The notes: a model not told the origin generated them from the sequence alone. A DNA stretch of 8,491 bases from Clostridiales bacterium (GCA_003149735.1 QANA01000082.1:1-8491); one strand, 5' to 3'; counted from the stretch's first letter, positions 1 to 6,712 are shown. Numbers and translations are program-made.

Positions 1-360
1 TTTGGTGGAACCTTGATACAGGATATTCCCAGCGCTGATGCAAAGTATGCGCAGCATTTTGGGGATATGGAGCATCGGGCAAAACCGTGGCACGCAATCA
101 TGTTGGAGCAGGGAAGCCGGATGTATCGCATTGCTGGCAGCGAACGGATGGAGGTAAACTCTTTCCACCATCAGGCAGTGGATGTTGTCGCTCCGGATTT
201 TAAAGTAACTGCATACTCTGAAGAGGGGATTGTAGAGGCAATTGAGCATGTTTCTGCAAATATTTGGGGTGTACAGTTTCACCCGGAAAATATGGCGCAG
301 GAGGATCCGGAATTTTTAAAGTTGTTCCGTGCTTTTATTATGGATTGTTGTAAAGCATAA
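1..360 (+). CDS. Class I glutamine amidotransferase, peptidase C26 / gamma-glutamyl-GABA hydrolase-like (3' part)
   Basis: The reading frame is open from the first base (F-G-G-T-L-I-Q-D-I-P), so this is the C-terminal 119 residues of a gene beginning left of the window; the TTG at base 13 is an internal Leu, not a start. The GGTLIQDIP segment, the SFHHQAV motif (fragment residues 54-60) and the GVQFHPE motif (90-96) are hallmarks of the PuuD-type peptidase C26 family. His94 and Glu96 would complete the Cys-His-Glu triad; the nucleophilic Cys lies upstream and is not visible. Family members hydrolyse gamma-glutamyl amide bonds in the cytoplasm, for example gamma-glutamyl-GABA in putrescine breakdown. 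The true substrate is not set by this fragment. A strong terminator follows the stop directly, so this is the last gene of its transcript. Confidence 0.9.
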   Translation, partial: FGGTLIQDIPSADAKYAQHFGDMEHRAKPWHAIMLEQGSRMYRIAGSERMEVNSFHHQAVDVVAPDFKVTAYSEEGIVEAIEHVSANIWGVQFHPENMAQEDPEFLKLFRAFIMDCCKA

Positions 361-395
361 TTAAAAAAACGCATATTTGATATGCGTTTTTTTAA
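361..395. terminator. Bidirectional Rho-independent terminator
   Basis: A 7-bp stem ACGCATA/TATGCGT (369-375 and 381-387) with a 5-nt loop is flanked by an A-run on the left and a T-run on the right. It therefore works as an intrinsic terminator on both strands, ending the amidotransferase transcript from the left and the P-loop gene transcript from the right. The remaining bases to 500 are AT-rich and I see no gene in them. Confidence 0.85.
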
Positions 396-500
396 TTACT
401 TTACAAAGAAAGCATTATTTGCTGTGTTTCTTTCATGGAAAGGCCTGAAGTAATTCATATAGGTGTTTATTGCACTACTTTTGATTTTTATCGAGAATCA

Positions 501-1025
501 TCAATGCACGGAAGGAAGTTCCCAATCCACTTGATATTGATCTTGAATTAACAGGTAATTACAGTCATATTGACGACAAAGTGCTAAATTGGCGGCGTTT
601 TCCTGGATTAAATCTTGTTGGGATAATTCAGAATCATCAAGCCGCTGCTCAATTGCATTGGCATGCTGGCGGATTTCTGTAAAATGCTGTCGGATATATT
701 GTTCAGACATGATCAAACAGAGATATTGAATATGCGCGAGATAACGAGCGGAAAAATCCTTTTGCCAGTCAAAAGGAATGTAACAGCCTTCAATCATCAG
801 ATTTTGTTCATTCTCAATGGCAGTTTTGATCATCTCCCGCACAATAGGCCAAAGGTATTGTGTGAGCTGCGCATCATCTTCGGGCGTCAAGGTTGTTTGC
901 CCACTGCGAATTAAGCCCATTTTCAAATGATCGATAGAGAGATATGGATAACCATATTTTTCCAGTAATTTTTGTGCAAGTAATGTTTTGCCTGTATGAG
1001 AGCAGCCGGTAATCAGTACAATCAT
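501..1025 (-). CDS. Small P-loop kinase-like NTPase of unknown substrate
   Basis: The protein has 174 residues. It opens with a beta strand and Walker A motif (MIVLITG then C-S-H-T-G-K-T, residues 7-14, pattern GxxxxGKT). An S-I-D-H-L segment (30-34) and an I-E-G-C-Y-I-P segment (78-84) follow, resembling the nucleotide- or substrate-binding strands of adenylate-kinase/shikimate-kinase-like folds. It is soluble, with no signal peptide or membrane segment. I chose the start at 1025 because AAGGGAG lies 10 nt upstream. A promoter at 1062-1090 also sits inside the longer frame that runs to 1160, which argues against the longer start. The substrate is not recognisable; small-metabolite or nucleotide kinase is the most likely class. 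The gene is monocistronic, divergent from the EamA transporter, and ends toward the bidirectional terminator at 361-395. Confidence 0.8.
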   Translation of the reverse strand: MIVLITGCSHTGKTLLAQKLLEKYGYPYLSIDHLKMGLIRSGQTTLTPEDDAQLTQYLWPIVREMIKTAIENEQNLMIEGCYIPFDWQKDFSARYLAHIQYLCLIMSEQYIRQHFTEIRQHANAIEQRLDDSELSQQDLIQENAANLALCRQYDCNYLLIQDQYQVDWELPSVH

Positions 1026-1035
1026 AGCATGGAAG

Positions 1036-1042
1036 CTCCCTT
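1036..1042 (-). promoter_or_regulatory. Ribosome binding site of the P-loop gene
   Basis: On the - strand this reads AAGGGAG, 10 nt before the ATG at 1025. It decides the start against the longer open frame beginning at 1160. Confidence 0.65.
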
Positions 1043-1061
1043 TATTAGAAGATGTAATTTC

Positions 1062-1090
1062 ATGATAGCAGATTTGACCGCGTCCGGCAA
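1062..1090 (-). promoter_or_regulatory. Sigma-A-type promoter of the P-loop gene
   Basis: On the - strand, TTGCCG (-35, 1085-1090) is separated by exactly 17 nt from TATCAT (-10, 1062-1067). These match 4 of 6 and 5 of 6 consensus bases. Transcription would start near 1055 and leave a leader of about 30 nt. Confidence 0.6.
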
Positions 1091-1205
1091 GGCGTTGCGG
1101 CGCCATGGTTGTGTTTGATAAAACAGGCAAAGTGGTAAATAGATAGAGTGCGTTGCTCAAAGATTGGATGGAGAAACAAACGGTAGTTCGAGAAAGAGGA
1201 AAATT

Positions 1206-2123
1206 ATGAAAACGAAAGAGATGCGCGGTAATCTATTGCTGCTGATTACTGCGGCGATTTGGGGCAGTGCTTTTGTTGCGCAGAGTGTGGGGATGGACTA
1301 TGTAGGTCCTTTTACATTTCAGGCAGTACGCAATTTATTGGGCGCATTGGCGCTGTTGCCTGTAATTCTTTTGCACAACCGCAAAAAGAAACGGGATGGA
1401 GAAGCTCCCATGACTAAGGAAGAAAAAAAGCAGTTATGGATTGGAGGGCTTGTTTGTGGCACGGTATTAGGAGTGGCCGGCTGCCTGCAGCAAATCGGAG
1501 TTCAGCATACAACGGTTGGCAAAGCGGGATTTATTACAGCGTTGTATATTTTGATTGTGCCGGTGTTGGGCCTGTTGTTTCATAAGAAAGTGCCGTTTAA
1601 GATTTTGGGCTGTATTGTCATTGCAGTAGTGGGCCTGTATCTTTTGTGTGTGCAGGATAGCTTTTCTCTTTCTAAAGGAGATGCTTTTGTAGCTTTATGC
1701 GCATTGGGGTTTTCGGTGCATATTATGGTAGTGGATTATTATGCGGCGCGGGTAGATGGTTTGAAACTTTCCTGCCTGCAGTTTTTTGTGGCCGGGCTGT
1801 TTTCCATGATTCCCACGCTGCTGACGGAAGAACCGAATATGCAGGGAATTTTGAATGCATGGCTGCCTATCGTGTACGGCGGCGTTTTTTCCAGCGGAAT
1901 TGGATATACGCTGCAGGTATTGGGGCAAAAATATACGAAACCGACAGTTGCCTCGCTGCTGATGAGCCTGGAATCGGTATTTGCGGTGCTGGCGGGTATT
2001 GTGCTTTTGGGGCAGATACCTACTTTGAGGGAAACGATTGGCTGTTTGCTGATGTTTGGAGCAATTGTTCTGGCACAGTTACCCGGCAAAGAAAAAACAG
2101 AGAACAGGAAATTAAGTGAATAG
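1206..2123 (+). CDS. EamA/DMT-superfamily inner-membrane transporter
   Basis: The 305-residue protein is almost entirely hydrophobic, with about ten predicted membrane helices arranged as two EamA repeats. The first begins LLLLITAAIWGSAFVAQ near residue 10. Family-typical segments include TALYILIVPVLGLLF in the first half and ASLLMSLESVFAVLAGIVL in the second. A charged cytoplasmic loop (HNRKKKRDGE, then KEEKK) lies around residues 57-75, and the C-terminal tail is charged. Family members move small metabolites (amino acids, nucleotide precursors, sugars) across the cytoplasmic membrane, often as exporters; the substrate cannot be read from sequence. The start at 1206 follows AGAGG at 1195-1199, whereas an earlier in-frame alternative near 1164 encodes an uncharacteristic polar leader. 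The gene is divergent from the P-loop gene and ends before the terminator at 2157-2190. Confidence 0.9.
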   Translation: MKTKEMRGNLLLLITAAIWGSAFVAQSVGMDYVGPFTFQAVRNLLGALALLPVILLHNRKKKRDGEAPMTKEEKKQLWIGGLVCGTVLGVAGCLQQIGVQHTTVGKAGFITALYILIVPVLGLLFHKKVPFKILGCIVIAVVGLYLLCVQDSFSLSKGDAFVALCALGFSVHIMVVDYYAARVDGLKLSCLQFFVAGLFSMIPTLLTEEPNMQGILNAWLPIVYGGVFSSGIGYTLQVLGQKYTKPTVASLLMSLESVFAVLAGIVLLGQIPTLRETIGCLLMFGAIVLAQLPGKEKTENRKLSE

Positions 2124-2156
2124 AAAGTGGAAAGTTCTCTTAAGAAAATCAAAAAC

Positions 2157-2190
2157 CAAAAAAGCCTCTGCTTCAAGCAGAGGCTTTTTT
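2157..2190. terminator. Bidirectional Rho-independent terminator
   Basis: A 9-bp perfect stem GCCTCTGCT/AGCAGAGGC (2164-2172 and 2176-2184) with a 3-nt loop has an A-run before it and six T after it. It ends the EamA transcript on the + strand. On the - strand, where further T-rich sequence follows, it ends the hppA-oadB-OadG-like block. Confidence 0.9.
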
Positions 2191-2196
2191 GATAGC

Positions 2197-2340
2197 TCAA
2201 TCTTTCTTTTTCTTGGGAGAAAAAGCCTTCCCAAGCAATATAATGAGAGCATAGATAACCAGCATAACGACAAATATGCCAACCATGCCGCTGAGCATAT
2301 AGTTTAGAGATTCTAAAAATGCGGGAATATCAAAAAACAT
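2197..2340 (-). CDS. OadG-like small membrane subunit of sodium-pump decarboxylase (47 aa)
   Basis: This short gene encodes 47 residues starting MFFDIPAFLESLNYM. A single membrane helix follows (about residues 17-36, S-G-M-V-G-I-F-V-V-M-L-V-I-Y), then a basic tail G-K-A-F-S-P-K-K-K-K-D. The G-M-x-G-I-F-V-V-M-L pattern in the helix is the OadG-family signature. OadG-type subunits hold the biotin-dependent sodium-pump decarboxylase together at the membrane, bridging the beta subunit and the carboxyltransferase. A consensus AGGAGG lies 9 nt before the ATG, and the start is only 18 nt past the stop of the OadB-type gene, which indicates translational coupling. It is much shorter than usual OadG proteins (about 80-120 residues): the Ala/Pro-rich C-terminal extension is absent. 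It recalls the tiny epsilon subunit of Veillonella methylmalonyl-CoA decarboxylase. It is the last gene before the terminator. Confidence 0.82.
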   Translation of the reverse strand: MFFDIPAFLESLNYMLSGMVGIFVVMLVIYALIILLGKAFSPKKKKD

Positions 2341-2349
2341 GTCCGACTA

Positions 2350-2355
2350 CCTCCT
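2350..2355 (-). promoter_or_regulatory. Ribosome binding site of the OadG-like gene
   Basis: On the - strand this is a consensus AGGAGG 9 nt before the ATG at 2340, placed inside the 18-nt gap after the oadB stop. It is the main support that this very short frame is translated. Confidence 0.85.
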
Positions 2356-2358
2356 AAA

Positions 2359-3504
2359 TTACATTCCGAGTGCTGCGCTGACCAGAGTCATAACCAGGCC
2401 ACCGGCGATGACAGAACCGACCTGTCCGGCAACATTTGCTCCTGCTGCATGCATAAGCAGGAAGTTATTGGGATCTTCATCCCGACCCATCTTATGTACG
2501 ATACGAGAAGCCATGGGGAATGCAGAAATACCGGCTGCACCGATCATGGGGTTGATCTTATTCTTGCTGAACAAGTTGATGAGTTTAGCGAAGAGCACGC
2601 CGCCAATAGTATCAAATACAAAGGCAATCAGACCAAGCAGGAAGATAAGAATCGTTTCCCAGCGCAGGAATGTTTCGGCGTTCATATTGACGGCTACTGT
2701 AATTCCCAGGAAAATAGTAATCAAGTTAGCCAGTACATTTTGAGCTGTTTCGGAAAGAGAACGCAATACACCACATTCACGGATTAAGTTGCCAAACATC
2801 AGGAAGCCAATCAGAGAAACAGATTTGGGAGCTACCAAACCGGCTATCATGGTAACTAAAATGGGGAAGAGAATGCGAACTGCCGGAGAAATATCCTTGG
2901 GTTCGTATTTTATGCGAATCATGCGTTCCTTTTTTGTAGTAACCATCTTAATTACCGGCGGCTGAATCATAGGAACCAATGCCATATAGGAATAGGCAGC
3001 GACGGTAATAGCAGCTGAATAATTGGAATGGAAAAAGTTAGCAACAAAGATGGAAGTAGGACCATCTGCTGCGCCGATGATGCCGATAGAGGCCGCATCC
3101 TTCAGCTCAAAACCCAATAAGCTGGCCATGCTCATAGCAAAGAAAATACCAAATTGCGCTGCTGCACCAAATAACAGCATTTTAGGATTGGAAAGAAGCG
3201 GTCCGAAGTCAATCATTGCACCGATACCGATAAAAAGCAGCAACGGAAATAACTCGTTGGCAATACCGGCATTGAATAAGACGCTTAAAGCTCCTTCTTC
3301 GGTTCCCTGCGTAATTGCACCGGAAAGGGGGAGATTGACGAGGATTACGCCAAAGCCCATCGGCAGCAGAAGAGAAGGCTCCATTTCTTTTTTGATGGCC
3401 AGATAAATCAGGATTGCACCGATAATCCACATGACGACCATCTGCCATGTGATGTTGGTCACATTTTCAAATAATGCGCCCATGTTGCTCAAAAAATTTT
3501 CCAT
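2359..3504 (-). CDS. oadB: Sodium-translocating decarboxylase, beta subunit (OadB/MmdB/GcdB family)
   Basis: The 381-residue polytopic membrane protein matches the family in length. It is the subunit that decarboxylates carboxybiotin and exports sodium ions. The functional residues known from Klebsiella OadB are present in the expected places: D147 in the GAADGPTSIFV segment (equivalent of D203); N318, G322, S327 and R334 in INPMIGAAGISAFPMASR (N373, G377, S382, R389); and N357 in MHAAGANVAGQVG (N412). An active pump is therefore likely. The start at 3504 has AAAGGA upstream. The gene lies 75 nt after hppA and 18 nt before the OadG-like gene, all on one strand. Neither an alpha (carboxyltransferase) nor a biotin-carrier gene is in the window, so oxaloacetate, methylmalonyl-CoA, malonate and glutaconyl-CoA remain possible substrates. 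The symbol is a family name, not a substrate claim. Confidence 0.95.
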   Translation of the reverse strand: MENFLSNMGALFENVTNITWQMVVMWIIGAILIYLAIKKEMEPSLLLPMGFGVILVNLPLSGAITQGTEEGALSVLFNAGIANELFPLLLFIGIGAMIDFGPLLSNPKMLLFGAAAQFGIFFAMSMASLLGFELKDAASIGIIGAADGPTSIFVANFFHSNYSAAITVAAYSYMALVPMIQPPVIKMVTTKKERMIRIKYEPKDISPAVRILFPILVTMIAGLVAPKSVSLIGFLMFGNLIRECGVLRSLSETAQNVLANLITIFLGITVAVNMNAETFLRWETILIFLLGLIAFVFDTIGGVLFAKLINLFSKNKINPMIGAAGISAFPMASRIVHKMGRDEDPNNFLLMHAAGANVAGQVGSVIAGGLVMTLVSAALGM

Positions 3505-3532
3505 GTTACAAATTTCCTTTGATAATTTTTCT

Positions 3533-3562
3533 AAATCCTCCGCATAAAAATGCGGAGGATTT
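3533..3562 (-). other. Perfect 13-bp inverted repeat between hppA and oadB
   Basis: AAATCCTCCGCAT (3533-3545) pairs with ATGCGGAGGATTT (3550-3562) around a 4-nt loop. On the transcribed - strand the 3' arm is followed by AGAAAAATTATC, which is not a U-tract. It is therefore not a canonical intrinsic terminator, despite its position after the hppA stop. It may be a weak terminator, an mRNA-stabilising or processing hairpin that sets the hppA to oadB expression ratio, or a protein-binding site. Confidence 0.6.
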
Positions 3563-3579
3563 GTGAAATAAGAATACGA

Positions 3580-5616
3580 TTAGAAGAGGGAACAACTCAT
3601 GAATAGAGTTGCTGCCAGAGAAGCGACCAGGGAGACAACCGTAATCTGTGTATTGATCGAGGGGCCAGCGGTATCCTTGAAAGGATCGCCTACCGTATCG
3701 CCAATTACAGCTGCCTTATGTGCATCGGAACCCTTGCCGCCAAAGTGGCCGGATTCAATATATTTTTTGGCGTTATCCCATAGACCACCGGCATTATCCA
3801 TCAATACTGCCAGCAACAAACCGGAAATGATATTACCGGCCAGATAACCACCGACAGCGTTGACGCCGCCGATAAAGCCAACTGCCAAAGTAGTGAGAAT
3901 TGCAACCAGACCGGCAGGAATCAATTCTTTCAAAGCGCCGATCGTAGCGATGTCAATGCACTTGTCATATTCCGGCTGTACTCCTTCGCGGCCTTCCTTC
4001 AGGCCTTCGATGGTATTGAATTGACGATGGATTTCTTCTACCATTTTTTGCGAGTTGCGGTTGACGCCCATCATCAGCATAGCGGAGAAAACGGCGGGAA
4101 CTGCTGCACCAATTAGCATACCAAAGAATACTAAGGGATCCATCAGGTCGAATCCTTTGAACGCAACGCCTGCATTAGAAATGATCTCAGCAAAGGCAGA
4201 GAGCAATGCAATAACGGTAAGTCCTGCTGCACCAACGGCGAAACCTTTGGTGATAGCTTTGGAAGTATTGCCCGCGGCATCCAGTTTATCAGTAATTTCA
4301 ATAACTTCTTCGCCCAGATCTCCCATTTCGGCAACGCCCCGGGCATTATCGACGATCGGACCGTACGCATCGTTGGAAATGATCATGCCTACAATGGAGA
4401 GCATACCAATAGCTGCTACAGAAATGCCAAGCAGTGCATAATCTGCTCCCAATGGTTCGCACAGCTTATAAGAAGCGAGCGCAGCAATGCCGATTCCGGC
4501 AAGAGAGGGGAAAGAGCTCAAAAGGCCATACGAGAAACCGGAAAGAATGGTAAAGGCAGGTCCGCTCTGGCAGGCGGCAGCAACTTTTTCCACCGGCATT
4601 TTGTCATCGCCGGTAAAGAAGTCACTAGTAAGGCCGATGGCAACGCCGGCTAACATTCCGATGACGGCAGCACCCCACAGGCGCAATTCGTAATTCCAGA
4701 TTAAGCAAGCGGCCAGTGTGAGTACTGCAAAAATTCCGCAGGTCAGATAAGTACCTCCATTCAGCGCCTTACCGGGATCTCCCTGCTTGCCGACACGTGC
4801 GACCAGGACACCGATAATGGAAGAAAGAAGGCCTAAGGCTCCAAAGCAGAAAAGCAATTGAACTTGCCCCAAAGCAGCGGCGATGACCATGGCGGCTGCG
4901 ATGGAAGCTACGTTGGAGTCGAAAAGGTCAGCACCCATGCCGGCAACGTCACCGACGTTATCTCCCACGTTATCGGCAATAACAGCCGGGTTTCTGGGAT
5001 CGTCCTCAGCGATACCGAGCTCAACTTTACCTGTTAAGTCAGCTGCAATATCAGCTGTTTTGGTGAAAATGCCGCCGCCGGCTTTAGCAAACAGAGCAAG
5101 GGAACTTGCGCCAAAGCTGAAGGCCAGAACAATTTCGGAGTTGCCTGTAATGAGATACAGCAATGCAGGCCCAGCCAACGAAGTGCTGACCACCGCCATA
5201 CCCATGACGGCACCGCCACGGAAGCCGGCCATAAAGGAAGGAGCAAGCCCTTCTTTAGCAGCGGTGGCTGCTTTTACGTTGGCAATGGTAGCGATGCTGA
5301 TACCGACAGCACCTGCAAAACCGGAAAAGACAGAGCCCAGAATATAGGCAACTGCCATTTTTAAGTTTTCAAGAATGTTGCCATTCCAGAAGGGAGAGGG
5401 ATAGACCAAAATGATGATAAAGCTTACAATTCCTACAAATATAGAAAGAATTTTATATTCGCGTTTGAGGAATGTAAAAGAACCTTGACGGATCAGCTTT
5501 CCGATTCCGCCCAGTTTCCCCTCGGCAGTCGGCAGCTTGCTGACCCAAATATAAAAGTAGGCAGCTACTCCCAGCGCAAGGGCAGAAACAATCAGTGAAA
5601 CAATTGCCCAGTTCAT
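3580..5616 (-). CDS. hppA: Membrane-bound ion-translocating inorganic pyrophosphatase
   Basis: The 678-residue polytopic protein, usual length for the family, couples hydrolysis of pyrophosphate to ion export across the cytoplasmic membrane. All diagnostic motifs are present: D189-x7-K197-x-E199 (DIAADLTGKVE), E204DDPRNP, D215NVGDNVGD223, and the C-terminal I638GDTVGDPFKDTAGP. The G449NTSKAITKG segment has Lys at 453 and Thr at 456, the combination that marks potassium-independent enzymes; those characterised pump protons. The ion-gate segment reads A-D-L-F-D-S-N (229-235), with Asp at 233 where most members have Glu, and Asn where Tyr is common. The start at 5616 is 5 nt after AGGGAGG; an in-frame ATG at 5652 lacks such a site. 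The gene has its own promoter and sits 75 nt upstream of oadB on the same strand. Ion choice (H+ or Na+) is inferred, not shown. Confidence 0.96.
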   Translation of the reverse strand: MNWAIVSLIVSALALGVAAYFYIWVSKLPTAEGKLGGIGKLIRQGSFTFLKREYKILSIFVGIVSFIIILVYPSPFWNGNILENLKMAVAYILGSVFSGFAGAVGISIATIANVKAATAAKEGLAPSFMAGFRGGAVMGMAVVSTSLAGPALLYLITGNSEIVLAFSFGASSLALFAKAGGGIFTKTADIAADLTGKVELGIAEDDPRNPAVIADNVGDNVGDVAGMGADLFDSNVASIAAAMVIAAALGQVQLLFCFGALGLLSSIIGVLVARVGKQGDPGKALNGGTYLTCGIFAVLTLAACLIWNYELRLWGAAVIGMLAGVAIGLTSDFFTGDDKMPVEKVAAACQSGPAFTILSGFSYGLLSSFPSLAGIGIAALASYKLCEPLGADYALLGISVAAIGMLSIVGMIISNDAYGPIVDNARGVAEMGDLGEEVIEITDKLDAAGNTSKAITKGFAVGAAGLTVIALLSAFAEIISNAGVAFKGFDLMDPLVFFGMLIGAAVPAVFSAMLMMGVNRNSQKMVEEIHRQFNTIEGLKEGREGVQPEYDKCIDIATIGALKELIPAGLVAILTTLAVGFIGGVNAVGGYLAGNIISGLLLAVLMDNAGGLWDNAKKYIESGHFGGKGSDAHKAAVIGDTVGDPFKDTAGPSINTQITVVSLVASLAATLFMSCSLF

Positions 5617-5621
5617 GAAAA

Positions 5622-5628
5622 CCTCCCT
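5622..5628 (-). promoter_or_regulatory. Ribosome binding site of hppA
   Basis: On the - strand this is AGGGAGG, 5 nt before the ATG at 5616. It decides the start against the in-frame ATG at 5652. Confidence 0.8.
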
Positions 5629-5643
5629 AAAATCAAATCTCAT

Positions 5644-5667
5644 GGTTTGCAAAAAATCGCAAATACC
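5644..5667 (-). other. Possible 5'-end stem-loop in the hppA leader
   Basis: On the - strand GG-(TA bulge)-TTTGC pairs with GCAAACC around an 8-nt loop. It would lie at the extreme 5' end of the mRNA if transcription starts near 5670, as the promoter predicts. The stem is short, and a stabilising role is only a guess. Confidence 0.25.
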
Positions 5668-5676
5668 ACCAAATAC

Positions 5677-5705
5677 ATTTTAATTCATACACGAAAAATT
5701 TACAA
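5677..5705 (-). promoter_or_regulatory. Sigma-A-type promoter of hppA
   Basis: On the - strand, TTGTAA (-35, 5700-5705) is separated by 17 nt from TAAAAT (-10, 5677-5682). These match 4 of 6 and 5 of 6 consensus bases. Transcription would start near 5670, giving a leader of about 54 nt. It lies after the aldolase terminator, so hppA is expressed independently of the aldolase. Confidence 0.6.
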
Positions 5706-5746
5706 GGCGTTTTCTGAATATACAAAAAGAAGGGGTAAAAGTTTAC

Positions 5747-5778
5747 AAAAAAAAGAGGAAGCATTTTTGCTTCCTCTT
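5747..5778 (-). terminator. Rho-independent terminator after the aldolase gene
   Basis: On the - strand, AAGAGGAAGC and GCTTCCTCTT (5769-5778 and 5753-5762) form a 10-bp stem with a 6-nt loop. A run of eight T follows, overlapping the end of the stem. It lies just past the aldolase stop codon. Confidence 0.9.
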
Positions 5779-5793
5779 AAGTAATAAAATTAC

Positions 5794-6672
5794 TTATTTT
5801 TCGATTAAGTCGATTACCTTGCCGGAAACGCCTTTATCTGCGGGCAGCCAAGCTTTTCCTTTGCCACCAAAGAGCTCGATATAATAGCCGATCTGCTCTT
5901 TGATACCGGAAATGATGGCAGGCCAAATCATGCCAGGCTTGGGCATTTCTTTTACTTTCTTGACTGCTGCTTTAGCCAGGTCGGTATAAATATTAACTTT
6001 ATTGATACCCATTGTGCAAGCTTTTGCCAGATTTTCATCGCCGGAACCGGAACCGCCGTGCAATACCAGCGGGAAATCCTGGCCGACAGCCTCTTTGATT
6101 GCAGCCAAACGATCGAAATCAATATGAGGCGTACCGATATATTCGCCGTGAGCGGTGCCGACTGCGACTGCCAACATATCGATACCGGTCTCTTCAATAT
6201 ATTTTTTAGCTTCAGCAGGATCGGTCAAAGCCTGTTTGCCGTCTACTGCGTAATTATCTCCCTGGCCTACGTGACCTAATTCAGCTTCTACGCTGACGCC
6301 GGTCGCATGAGCAACTTTAACCAGTTCTTTTACCTGAGCAACGTTTTCCTCATAGGGAAGGCTGGAACGGTCGACCATGATGGAAGTGAAGCCGGCAGCA
6401 ATTGCATCGATGGCATCTTCATAAGTAGCGCCATGGTCCAAGTTAATGGCAACGGGAACATTGGCTTTGTCAGCCAAAATGGTCAGATAGCTACCCAAGA
6501 ATTTGATATCAGGTGTTGCGCCATGGGCAACATCGAGAATGATGGGAGCACGCAGTTCTTCTGCAATTTCGATAACTGCTCTGGCGTCCAGCTCACTGCA
6601 CACGTTGGGGGCGACCACACCATAGTTTTCCTTGCTGGCGCGGTCGAGGATTTCTTTCATGGATACTAACAT
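5794..6672 (-). CDS. fba: Class II (zinc-dependent) ketose-bisphosphate aldolase, probably fructose-bisphosphate aldolase
   Basis: The 292-residue cytoplasmic TIM-barrel enzyme matches the short GatY/Bacillus-Fba branch rather than the longer E. coli FbaA. Visible active-site features are D79-H80 in INLDHGATYEDA (catalytic Asp and zinc His), E131 in EAELGHVG, zinc His175 in AVGTAHGEY, zinc His205 in LVLHGGSGS, and the phosphate-site N227-I-Y-T-D231. It would reversibly cleave fructose 1,6-bisphosphate to DHAP and glyceraldehyde 3-phosphate in glycolysis and gluconeogenesis. Tagatose 1,6-bisphosphate or a related substrate cannot be excluded. The N-terminal loop reads APNVCSELDA where many relatives have a phenylalanine-asparagine loop, a mild divergence near the substrate pocket. 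The ATG at 6672 has AAAGAGG 8 nt upstream. The gene has its own promoter and a strong terminator, so it is a single-gene transcript with a hairpin in its leader. Confidence 0.93.
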   Translation of the reverse strand: MLVSMKEILDRASKENYGVVAPNVCSELDARAVIEIAEELRAPIILDVAHGATPDIKFLGSYLTILADKANVPVAINLDHGATYEDAIDAIAAGFTSIMVDRSSLPYEENVAQVKELVKVAHATGVSVEAELGHVGQGDNYAVDGKQALTDPAEAKKYIEETGIDMLAVAVGTAHGEYIGTPHIDFDRLAAIKEAVGQDFPLVLHGGSGSGDENLAKACTMGINKVNIYTDLAKAAVKKVKEMPKPGMIWPAIISGIKEQIGYYIELFGGKGKAWLPADKGVSGKVIDLIEK

Positions 6673-6712
6673 ACGATTTACCTCTTTATCCTTTCAAAAA
6701 ATAAATATAAAG

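Noticed and set aside
1115..1145. Possible + strand promoter for the EamA transporter (TTGATA followed by AT-rich sequence)
   Set aside because: No -10 box of acceptable quality lies at 16-18 nt; the candidates fall at 15 or 19 nt or match poorly.
1026..1160. Upstream extension of the P-loop gene to 1160
   Set aside because: The extension contains the predicted promoter at 1062-1090, and the Walker A strand begins directly after the ATG at 1025, which has a good ribosome site.
2339..3406. Open frames on the + strand opposite oadB (2339-2743, 2449-2787, 3023-3406)
   Set aside because: They are complement shadows of oadB, which keeps all known functional residues.
3599..5347. Several long + strand open frames opposite hppA (for example 4055-4441 and 4883-5347)
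   Set aside because: They lie wholly antisense to a well-supported gene. They are rich in Ala, Pro and Thr as expected from the complement of its codons, and match no family I recognise.
5617..5652. Alternative hppA start at the ATG at 5652
   Set aside because: No ribosome site precedes it, it would leave a leader of only about 18 nt, and AGGGAGG sits directly before the ATG at 5616.
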